Positions 45,128 to 53,700 of a stretch of DNA of 64,000 nucleotides are shown here, piece by piece. Source of the DNA: Eubacteriaceae bacterium Marseille-Q4139. Lineage in GTDB: Bacteria > Bacillota > Clostridia > Lachnospirales > Lachnospiraceae. The stretch is from contig JAGTTQ010000001.1 in assembly GCA_018223415.1 (NCBI GenBank), forward strand, positions 3,459,365-3,523,364, in the 5' to 3' direction. The notes below the pieces were generated by a model. That model worked only from the letters and a program-made list of their open reading frames with translations. It had not been told where the DNA came from and ran no database searches. A program made the translations under genes and the position numbers. Position 1 is the first letter of the stretch. Each line of letters opens with the position of its first letter.

Positions 45128-46639
45128 ATGCGAAGTAAAAAAGCAATTTTAAATACAATAGCAGGGCTATCGTATGAATTAGTAGCAATAATCTGTGGAT
45201 TTATTCTACCTAGGCTAATACTATCTGCTTTTGGTTCAGGATATAACGGTATAACATCATCAATAACACAATTTTTGGGATATGTATCCTTGATGAAAGC
45301 TGGAATTGGAGGTGTTACAAAGGCAGCATTATATAAACCCTTAGCTGAAAATAATGTGTACGAAATGAGCGGAATAGTAAATGCTACTGATAAATTTATG
45401 AAACGCGTAGCATCTATCTTCTCAATTAGCTTATTATTGTTTGCTTCCATATATCCAATATTTGTTAGAGATGACTTTGATTGGTTGTTTACCTTTACAC
45501 TTGTTTTAATATTAGGTATCAGTACCTTTGTGCAGTATTTTTTTGGATTGACTTATCAATTATTACTATTCTCAGATCAAAGACAATGCGTTGTGTCATT
45601 TGTGCAGATTGGAACAACTATATTAAATACAATATTTGCTGCATTACTCATTAAGCTTGGTGCTGGAATACATATTGTTAAGTTGGGAAGTGCGGTTGCT
45701 TTTTCATTGAACCCTTTAGTTATTAATTTTTATGCAAGAAAAAAATATAGGATTGATAAGACCGTACCGCCAAATAATGATGCAATCAAGGATCGTTGGG
45801 ACTGTTTTGGCCTGCAAGTGGCAAATTTTGTTAATTCGAATACAGATATGTTTTTATTGACTGTTTTCACTAATGTGAGAGAGGTGTCTGTATATACGGT
45901 ATATTATATGGTAACGAATGGAATACGCAAGTTTTTATTAACTTTTGTTAATGGAATTGGTGCTGCGTTTGGCAATATGTTTGCAAAAAATGAAAAGAAT
46001 AAAATTTATTCTAATTTGTTATTATATGAGCAGATCACATTTGCAATATCAAACCTACTATTTTCTGTGACAATTGTAATGATTTTGGGGTTTGTTAGAG
46101 TGTATACAAAAGGGATCACGGATACAAATTATATTAGACCGGCATTTGCATATGTATTGGTTATTGCTACTTTGTTTGGGGCTTATCGCATTCCGTATCA
46201 GTCAATTGTTGAAGCAGTGGGACATTTTAAACAAACGCGTAATGGTGCTTTCTTTGAGGCAGCCTTAAATATAGTAGTATCTGTGATTTTTGTAAATAAA
46301 TTGGGCTTAGTAGGTGTGGCTATTGGAACACTATGTGCAACGGTATTTCGTACATTTCAATATTGTATATATATGTCAAATCATATAATAGAGCGTAGTC
46401 TTGTTCCACTAATAAAAAGATTATTTTTATCCGCTATAACAATATGTTGCATAGTCATTTTAAGTAAAAAATTTAATTTTTGCAATGCATCCTCATATTA
46501 TGAATGGGTAATTCAAGCTATACCAATTACATTACTTGCAATTCTAGTGGTGTTTGTGGTTGAATTTATCTTTTATAGAACTGAATTGCGTTTGACGTTT
46601 ACGAAATTGAAACATGCATTATTTAAAAGAAAGAAATGA
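45128..46639 (+). CDS. Oligosaccharide flippase (Wzx, MOP superfamily)
   Basis: Membrane protein of 503 residues with 12-14 hydrophobic helices. N-terminal IAGLSYELVAIICGFILPRLIL and FGSGYNGITSSITQFLGYVSL fit the polysaccharide-exporter branch of the MATE/MOP group. It moves lipid-linked repeat units across the membrane for the Wzy-like protein. AGGAG precedes the start. The stop overlaps the next gene's ATG (ATGA), showing coupling. Confidence 0.9.
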   Translation: MRSKKAILNTIAGLSYELVAIICGFILPRLILSAFGSGYNGITSSITQFLGYVSLMKAGIGGVTKAALYKPLAENNVYEMSGIVNATDKFMKRVASIFSISLLLFASIYPIFVRDDFDWLFTFTLVLILGISTFVQYFFGLTYQLLLFSDQRQCVVSFVQIGTTILNTIFAALLIKLGAGIHIVKLGSAVAFSLNPLVINFYARKKYRIDKTVPPNNDAIKDRWDCFGLQVANFVNSNTDMFLLTVFTNVREVSVYTVYYMVTNGIRKFLLTFVNGIGAAFGNMFAKNEKNKIYSNLLLYEQITFAISNLLFSVTIVMILGFVRVYTKGITDTNYIRPAFAYVLVIATLFGAYRIPYQSIVEAVGHFKQTRNGAFFEAALNIVVSVIFVNKLGLVGVAIGTLCATVFRTFQYCIYMSNHIIERSLVPLIKRLFLSAITICCIVILSKKFNFCNASSYYEWVIQAIPITLLAILVVFVVEFIFYRTELRLTFTKLKHALFKRKK

Positions 46640-47712
46640 TTGGAAACAGTGATAGATATATGCAAATAAATCAGGTTAAATTAATACATTCTTCAATAGA
46701 AAAGTATTATATTAGTAAAGATACTTCTATGGTGATAAAAGGCATTGCGATTCTATTAATGATAGTACACCATATGTTCACTTTCCCAAATTGGATCATT
46801 GGGGGGTATGAACCAAATTTATTATTCGCTATGTATTTTAATGTACCTACTCGTATATGTGTGGGTATGTTTGCCTTTATAACAGGATGGGCTTTTTGTA
46901 TTCAAGAGAAAAGAAGAATAAAAGATATATTCAGGAAAATTTTATCTTTTTATATTATGTACTGGATTGTGTTTATTATACTCCTGTTGTTTGCATGTGT
47001 AATATGTGGATACAAACCTGATCTAATTGTCCTGCTGCCAGAAATATTGGGTTTAGCTAATGATTTTATGAAATTTTGCTGGTATGTACCGTTTTATGCC
47101 GTGGCATTGATAGTGATGTTTCTAATTTATAAATTACTTGATCGTTCGCTAGTTTGCGCTATTGTATCGGGGCTAGTTTTCCCTACAGTTTTATTCTTAG
47201 TGTTGGAAATGGTTATCAGTTTTAAAATATTAGCAGATTTGGTAAATGACTTGAAGCACTACTTTCCTTGTATTGCAGTTGGTTATATATGTAATAAGTA
47301 CAACATATTTGGGGTTATTCATAGATATACATACAGGATAAATCAATCGATTTTATTTGCAGTCGCTTTTGCATTAACATTCGCAAGCAGATATTATATT
47401 AGAGCCTTTGATTTCATATATTCACCTATTATAGTTTATGGTATCGCAAATTTATGTGATTCTAAATATAGATGCAAGATGATATTAACGTTGCAAATGG
47501 TTTTAAAAAAATTAGGTATGCAAGCAACAAATATCTGGTTTATTCACTGTGCTATATTTTGCAACGCAACAAGAACCTATATTCAACCATATATCTATTT
47601 GTCTTCCAATGCATTGATTAATTTGTTGGTGGCAATGTTTTCGTTATATGTGTGTTCGAGCATTTTGACTGTTTTAGATAAATGCATCTTAAGGAAAATC
47701 GGATTAAATTAA
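46636..47712 (+). CDS. Acyltransferase family 3 (intact)
   Basis: 358 residues, about ten membrane helices. The N-terminal helix begins MVIKGIAILLMIVHHMF with the catalytic-type His pair in the form of family 3 O-acyltransferases; a later FITGWAF corresponds to the usual SG(Y/F) helix. It would acylate a sugar of the repeat unit during or after export. It overlaps the flippase stop by 4 bases. It is the only apparently complete copy of three acyltransferase genes in the island. Confidence 0.85.
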   Translation: MIGNSDRYMQINQVKLIHSSIEKYYISKDTSMVIKGIAILLMIVHHMFTFPNWIIGGYEPNLLFAMYFNVPTRICVGMFAFITGWAFCIQEKRRIKDIFRKILSFYIMYWIVFIILLLFACVICGYKPDLIVLLPEILGLANDFMKFCWYVPFYAVALIVMFLIYKLLDRSLVCAIVSGLVFPTVLFLVLEMVISFKILADLVNDLKHYFPCIAVGYICNKYNIFGVIHRYTYRINQSILFAVAFALTFASRYYIRAFDFIYSPIIVYGIANLCDSKYRCKMILTLQMVLKKLGMQATNIWFIHCAIFCNATRTYIQPYIYLSSNALINLLVAMFSLYVCSSILTVLDKCILRKIGLN

Positions 47713-47740
47713 AAATATGATTTTAAAGGAGATATGATGA

Positions 47741-48598
47741 ATGCTGATTAAAGAAAATGAACCATTAGCTATGTATACCACATTTAAAATGGGTGGGAAT
47801 GTTAAGAAAATGTATTTTCCGGAATCAGTTTCTGAATTACAGTCACTGATAACTGAAAAACCTGACTTGACTAAATATATTATTGGGGGAGGGTCGAATT
47901 TACTCATTAATGATTGTAAGGAATTTGGGGAAGTTTTATGCGTGAGAAATTTCAATAATGATATCAAGCATATAAAAGATGGAAAATATTATATTGGAGC
48001 ATCTGTTCGACTGCAAAAAGCAATTAAGACAATCAATAATGAAGGATATGGTGGAATTGAGTATTTGTTTTCAGTACCTGGCTTGATTGGTGGCGCAATT
48101 TATATGAATGCTGGCCGTGGAAAGAAACATAAACAATGCATAAGTGACTACATTATAAGTGTCGATGTTCTTATTGATGGAATACTTAATACCGTTCCTA
48201 GAGAGGAAGGTACCTTCTCATATAGGAATTCTAGTTTTCAGACAATGAAGAATTGTATTATTATAGGTGCCTTATTTGAATTTCCGTCTATGAGCAAATC
48301 TGAATGCGATAATAGGATTAAAGAAAGACTAGATTTATGTAAGGAAAAGCAGGACATGTCTGCACCTAATTTTGGTACGGTATTCTGTGAATCTAATAAG
48401 TATATTATGTCTTTGGTAAAACTTTTACATATAGGTAAAAGGAATGGATGTCATTTTTCTGATAAAACGAAGAATTGGATGCTGCATGGCCCTCAAGGCT
48501 CTTTTAAAGAGGCCATTTCTCTATTGGAAAATATAAAAAAAGTACATAGATTACTAGGACAAAAATGCAGAGCGGAAGTAAGGGTGTGGATTGATTAA
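47741..48598 (+). CDS. MurB-like FAD-dependent UDP-N-acetylenolpyruvoylglucosamine reductase paralogue
   Basis: 285 residues with MurB's FAD-binding layout: NTTFKMGG-like start (YTTFKMGG), IIGGGSNLLI (FAD pyrophosphate), GLIGGAIYMNAG, and SYRNSSF. The end has RAEVRVWI, containing the conserved Glu. The segment that usually contains the proton-donor serine (GS-x-F) reads NFGTVFCES, so Ser is replaced by Thr. This and its place in an AT-rich polysaccharide locus suggest a paralogue for a capsule sugar rather than the housekeeping enzyme. No MurA-like gene is near. RBS AAAGGAG precedes the ATG. Confidence 0.82.
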   Translation: MLIKENEPLAMYTTFKMGGNVKKMYFPESVSELQSLITEKPDLTKYIIGGGSNLLINDCKEFGEVLCVRNFNNDIKHIKDGKYYIGASVRLQKAIKTINNEGYGGIEYLFSVPGLIGGAIYMNAGRGKKHKQCISDYIISVDVLIDGILNTVPREEGTFSYRNSSFQTMKNCIIIGALFEFPSMSKSECDNRIKERLDLCKEKQDMSAPNFGTVFCESNKYIMSLVKLLHIGKRNGCHFSDKTKNWMLHGPQGSFKEAISLLENIKKVHRLLGQKCRAEVRVWID

Positions 48599-48649
48599 AA
48601 TTTTGTGAAAAAAATTGACACGAGGTAATATATTATGGCTTAATTTGTT

Positions 48650-48712
48650 AAGCAAGTAAGCAAGTAAGCAAGTAAGCAAGTAAGCAAGTAAGCAAGTAAG
48701 CAAGTAAGCAAG
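48650..48712. repeat. Octamer simple-sequence repeat, about 7.9 copies of AAGCAAGT
   Basis: Seven perfect tandem copies plus AAGCAAG, ending eight bases before the GTG of an acyltransferase fragment. Every plus-strand frame meets TAA within 24 bases, so it cannot be translated through on that strand. Its length can vary by slippage; it lies where a 5' leader or ribosome site would be. Confidence 0.92.
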
Positions 48713-48720
48713 GTAGAATT

Positions 48721-48879
48721 GTGTGGATAGATGTTGCCAAGGGGTTATGTATCATATTGATAGTGTATGGGCATGTTACGCAAAGCGGTTTTATAAGACA
48801 ATGTCTATATTCTTTTCATACCCAATTATTTTTCTTTCTTAGCGGCTTGAGAGACCGTTTCATGTTTTGTGTAAACTGA
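48721..48879 (+). pseudogene. Acyltransferase family 3 fragment truncated by an IS256-family element
   Basis: From GTG 48721 the frame reads WIDVAKGLCIILIVYGHV then SFHTQLFFFLSGL, the classic first helix of a family 3 acyltransferase. It then enters the insertion element and stops at 48877-48879 after about 52 residues. No matching remainder is seen beyond the element, so part of the gene is lost. AAGG in the last repeat unit could serve as ribosome site. Confidence 0.8.
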
Positions 48880-50337
48880 AAAAACTGATATAAGATATGT
48901 CATTCGTTACTCTGGGCAGAGCCACTTTTTTGAGGTTCTGCCTTGGTTTATATATAATACCGTTTCTGGACATGTCAAGCAGGGCTGGCCTGGCCAACCT
49001 TGCCAGCCCAGAAACGACATATAATCCGGATAATCGTTCCTCGAAAAATATCTCCAGCTGCGAGTGAATCTGTCCCCAATTCTGCCGGTGTCCCGTCCAT
49101 TTTTTGGTGATATCCATCATGGCCAGATACAACATTTTCAGGAGACTGTCATCGGATGGAAATACGGTCTTGGATTTTGTGACTTTCCGTAGCTGACGGT
49201 TAAATCCTTCAATGGCATTTGTGGTATAGATCAGGCGGCGGACCGCTTCCGGATACTTGAAATAAGTCGAAAGATTCGCCCAGTTGTCCTTCCAGGACTT
49301 TGCGATCTTGGGGTATTTCCCGCTCCATGTTTCATCAAAGCTGTCCAGTTCAGCCAGAGCGATCTCTTCCGTGGGAGCTGCGTATATACGCTTCAGGTCA
49401 GCCATCAGCGGTTTGAGTTCCTTGTAGGAAACAAACTTTGTCGTATTCCGGATCTGATGGATGATACACTGCTGGATCTCCGTGTCCGGGAAAACAGCTT
49501 CGATTGCCTGGGGAAAACCGGTCAGACCATCTACACATGCGATCAGGATATCTTCCACGCCGCGGTTTTTCAGCCCGTTCAGGATCGAAAGCCAGAATTT
49601 TGCGCTTTCGTTTTGCCCGACATACATGCCGAGCACATCTTTGTGTCCTTCCATATCAATCCCGATGGCGATATAAACCGCGCGTTTCACAATCCGGCCT
49701 TCGTTGCGGACATGGTAATGGATCGCATCCATAAAAACGACCGCATAGATTTCTTCCAAGGGTCTTTCCTGCCATTCTTTTACGATGGGAAGGATCTTAT
49801 CTGTGATCCTGCTGATGGTACTGTCAGAAATTTCGATATCGTATAGTTCGCGCATATGGCTTTCAATATCGTTCGTGGTCATTCCTTTGGCATACATGGA
49901 GATGATCTTTTCTTCCATGTCCTGAGTGACCGTATTCTGATACTTTTTGACAAGCTGTGGTTCAAACTCGCCTTTCCGGTCACGGGGGATATCAATCTCC
50001 ATATCGCCATAGCTGGTATGCATGGTCTTCTGGGAATGCCCGTTTCTGGAATTATCCGTTTCTTTGTTGCGATAATCATACTTGGAATATCCCAGCTCTT
50101 CATCCATTTCCTGATCCAGCGCGCCTTCCAGGATGATGGACATCATATCCCGCATAATGGAATTAACATCGGTTCCGTCCTTGACCTTTACCTTGTTTTC
50201 TTTCAGATAGTTGCCCATCATTTCCCGAAGGGCAGCTTTTTGTGGGGTATCTTTTTTCCTTGCCATAAAATAAACCTCCAAACTGGTAAGTTTATCTTAC
50301 ATCAGTTTGAAGGTTTACACAATCTTTGGGATACTCC
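48851..50337 (-). mobile_element. IS256-family insertion sequence
   Basis: Imperfect terminal inverted repeats: plus-strand left TTGTGTAAACTGAAAAAACT (48867 on) matches the complement of GTTTACACAA (50313-50322), both followed inward by CTGAT-TAAGAT. The repeats can be extended outward to about 48851 and 50337 with mismatches. One transposase fills the element. I see no target duplication, so a deletion may have followed insertion. The higher GC than the host acyltransferase marks a recent arrival. Confidence 0.85.
48860..50266 (-). CDS. IS256-family (mutator-type) transposase
   Basis: DDE transposase of 468 residues. First Asp in VVFMDAIHYHVR, second in ACVDGLTGFP, followed by the CIIHQIRN segment, and the catalytic Glu in TTNAIEGFNRQLRK. 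The start is ATG 50266, with GGAGG about 9 bases before; a TTG frame extends to 50281. The coding frame runs into the left inverted repeat and stops just outside its core. It appears intact, so the element could still move. Confidence 0.93.
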   Translation of the reverse strand: MARKKDTPQKAALREMMGNYLKENKVKVKDGTDVNSIMRDMMSIILEGALDQEMDEELGYSKYDYRNKETDNSRNGHSQKTMHTSYGDMEIDIPRDRKGEFEPQLVKKYQNTVTQDMEEKIISMYAKGMTTNDIESHMRELYDIEISDSTISRITDKILPIVKEWQERPLEEIYAVVFMDAIHYHVRNEGRIVKRAVYIAIGIDMEGHKDVLGMYVGQNESAKFWLSILNGLKNRGVEDILIACVDGLTGFPQAIEAVFPDTEIQQCIIHQIRNTTKFVSYKELKPLMADLKRIYAAPTEEIALAELDSFDETWSGKYPKIAKSWKDNWANLSTYFKYPEAVRRLIYTTNAIEGFNRQLRKVTKSKTVFPSDDSLLKMLYLAMMDITKKWTGHRQNWGQIHSQLEIFFEERLSGLYVVSGLARLARPALLDMSRNGIIYKPRQNLKKVALPRVTNDISYISFFSLHKT

Positions 50338-50746
50338 CAAAATCCGCATGTGAATTATAGTGAATTACTCCAACTCGCAAAGGGCTGGGATAATTTTGTA
50401 TCTGACCGTATTAATATTTGGCGCTTACGAAAGATCTCTTTTCAAAGACACAAAAATTTTTACAGACTCTTTTTTAGCCACAAGTGTTCGCTGAACACTT
50501 GACCACAACAGGGCAGTGATATAGGCTAATTTAAGAGCCGGAGTTGCGTCAAAGGAAACCTAATCAAAAGAAGAGGTAAACGCAGAGTTAAGAGTATTTT
50601 TCCCCCTATGCCTTTACCTCTTTCCCGTCCTAAACCACTCCAAATAACCACAGACATCCAGGGATACCACAGACTCTCGAAGGAAAACTCTCAGGCAAAT
50701 CGCCTTTTTCACCTCCCACCTGAGCTATCCCAACCCTTCTAATCCT
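50338..50746. other. Intergenic region at the right edge of the island
   Basis: No recognised gene. From GTG at about 50351 a 50-codon frame (NYSELLQLAKGWDNF...) ends near 50500 and may be a gene remnant. A perfect 9-bp hairpin CAAGTGTTC-gct-GAACACTTG is at 50481-50501. From about 50600 the plus strand becomes C-rich and G-poor, a bias that runs into the 3' end of the neighbouring gene. CGAAGG (50678) and CTCTCAGGCAAA (50688-50699) recall a glycine riboswitch core. Confidence 0.5.
50564..50622 (-). terminator. Probable terminator of the permuted-peptidase gene
   Basis: AAGAGGTAAA at 50571-50580 pairs with TTTACCTCTT at 50613-50622 (10 bp) around a 32-base loop. On the minus strand it is followed by CTTTTGATT. 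It lies 125 bases past the gene's stop. Confidence 0.5.
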
Positions 50747-53700
50747 CTACCCCCTCTTCATAACCACCCCATCCACACACCATCTCCCGTCCTCATCCAC
50801 AACAAACCCATCCGGCGTCACCCCATTCTTCGCCATAGCCCCCATAGGTGCCCCCGCCTCCGGGTAGAAATAATAACAAAACTCATCCCCACTATCATCC
50901 GAAATCCACACCCATCCAACACACATCTTCCCAAGGCTGCCATCCGATATCGGATTCAAATAATACCAGTTCCCATCTCCATCCAGAAACCAACCGGTAA
51001 GCATCCGCCCCTCAGCGTCAAACCGGAACCAGCCCGTATCACCAGAACCACCATTCCCATAAGGATTATAAAGATAAGCCCAGGTATCCCGGTACTGTAT
51101 TCCATTGACCTCAAATCGCCAGAAGCCGTCGCTTCCAAGGCTCCAGTTTCCGTAAAGGGCCCCCTGGCTGCCGCCGGAGCGCGGGGAAGTGGAAGAACCG
51201 GAGCTGCCGCTTCCGCCGGAACTTGTCCATACCGTCACTGTGCATACAGCTTCTTTGCCGCCGGCGCGGACACGCACGGCCGTGGTTCCTGCATGGAGCG
51301 CCAGCACCTTTCCGGTGTCATCGACAGACGCGATGTTCGGGGAATCCGATGTGAAAACAGGCGTGATCTTGGCATCCGCATCAGCCTCAATGGAAACCTC
51401 AAGCTGATAGGAAGCGCCTCTCTTAAGCCGCAGCGTTTCCGGCGAAACCGTGATCTGCTCCACATGGTTTTCCTCCATAAGGACAATCTCACAGGAAGCC
51501 GTCTTCGTGGGATCGTCGGCAGAGCTGACGCTCACGGTGACGGTGCCGCTCCCAACCGGCTCAAACAGCAGGAATTCTTCTCCGCTTTCCGTGATGCCGG
51601 TGCCATCTGTCATCTCATAAAACTCCGTGAGGTCTACGGCCGATGTATCGCCGGAAAATTCCCAGCGAAGCTTTCCGCCGGCATCCTCAATGGGGCCGCC
51701 GTCCCAGGAGAGAAGTGCCGGGAAAAAGAGCGCGTCATCCAGAGTATCCCCGTCTCCCAGATCAAAAGAATAGACAGCTTTTCCATCCCTTCCCACAGGC
51801 AGCGACGTATCGAGCCGGATCCCGGAGGAATAATTGTAATTATAAAGGTTGCTTCCGTTTAACAGGAAGCTGGACTCCACGCAGGCCGTGGATCCAAATG
51901 TCCAGCAGGTGTTGGTGGAAGCCTGGTCTTTCACCGGTGTGAGCGCCTTGACCTTTCTGAGGTCAAAGGCCTCCGGAAGCTGTGTTTCCACTTCTTTCGG
52001 AAGAGCCGTTTCGCCGAGCACCGATATTTCCCTGGTCTTAAGCACATGGCCGCCGGCACCAGAGCGGGAACGGGTGCCAGCCGTTTTTTCTTCCGTCGCC
52101 TCCGCCTCATAAGCGTTGGAGGACGTCAGAGCATAATAATCGTCCGGATCGACCTCAATGGAGGGGATGCGCTTGACAGCGCCGTCTTTCATCTTCGCGT
52201 CATAGCAGAGAGCCTTCGTTGTAAAATAGCCGTAATGATTGTTGGCTTCCGCAGGTTCCATAAATCCGCTTCCTAAGTCCTCCCATTCGTCACCGTCGTC
52301 GGAATAGAAGGCGAGACCTTCTTTGGAAGGCAGGTTTGAGTACGTGTCAGAATTGCGGAGCATGGGAATGGAGAGCGGATCGCCGTCCTCGGTTTCCAGC
52401 CGCAGGATGACCTCAAACTCTTCGCCCGGCGTCAAAAGGAGCGGCTTGTTCAGCCGAACCGTATAAATACCGGCATACTGTTTGGAGCCGGAGGCATAGA
52501 TGTTTTCCTCCTTCCATCCCTCGCCGACCTCATCTCCACGGTTTACGCAGATCTGATAATGGATGTTGTTGTTGGCAATGTCAAAAGAGACTGCCTTCAG
52601 GACATCGGCCGCGCCTTTCTCAGCCGTAAAGACGGTGGAGGTCAGGAAGACATCGGAGCCTGTGTTCAGGTATTCACCGGAAGCATAGGGCAGAAGGGCA
52701 GTCGTGTACATTTTATTATAGTTGTCGTTCGTCTCGGCCGCGCTGTAAGCCCAGCTGTTGTCATTGGACACCAGACGTCTGTCGCAGTAGGAGACGTAAT
52801 AGTAGCCGCCGTCGCCGGAATCCTCGCCCCAGGAGTTGCGGATAATCCACGCACCGTCGCGCTCCGGAAGAAATTCGTCGGAATCCAGGGCGTCCGAGCC
52901 GGTAGCCACGCCTTTGGGAACGGCATAGCGGAAATTTTCCCGCGGATATGCATCGTCCCATCCAACAATGACGATTTCATGGTTCACCGACAGGGGATCG
53001 CTGTCCTCGAACAAGTTGACGGGGATAATCACTTTTTTGCCTTCCGAGGTCGTTGCCCAAGCATAATCCCATCCGCTGACGTAAATGTTTTCTTCCTTTT
53101 CACAGGAGGCGCCGCCCCAGTAAATTCCGGAGGTGACGGCCCCGTAAGTCATGATTGCGTTCTTTAAATGGCTGTCCCATCCAGGCAGTTCTTCCTCATT
53201 TCCGTCTTCCAGTTCGGCAAAGCGGGGCGGAAGCGCGATGGCATTCTGCACATGGACCAGGGGCGTGGGATCGCCGGTATAAGTGATCCCCTTTTCCTGA
53301 AGGAAGCGCGCGTAGTCCTCATCAGAATCCGAGTCCTTTTTGGCCGGAATATCCGATATGGGGAGAACGCGATCTGCCACCGGGCCGAGCCAGGAAGAAT
53401 AGTAATGCTGCGGCATGGGATAGAAGCCGCCGGAATTGACTCCGGCGTCCTCAAAGACGGGCTCTTCCCGTTTCCGGTAGAAACAGCTTTCCCCGTCATC
53501 GCTGTAAAACTTCTCATATTCGGGGCTGAAGCCATTGATGCGGTAAGGCGAGTCGGTGCCCTGGAGCATGGCAGCCAGATGGAGCTCCGAATAGTCCACC
53601 TTTGCCACAGAAGAGGTGGCAATGTCCATTTTCTGAAGAGAAACCTGGAACGGCTGCGAGCCGTCGCTTCCGGAAAGAGGGAAGATCCTCAGAAAGTATG

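Noticed and set aside
48650..48712. CRISPR array or frame-switching coding repeat
   Set aside because: Units are 8 bp with no spacers, and each plus-strand frame meets a stop within 24 bases, so neither explanation fits.
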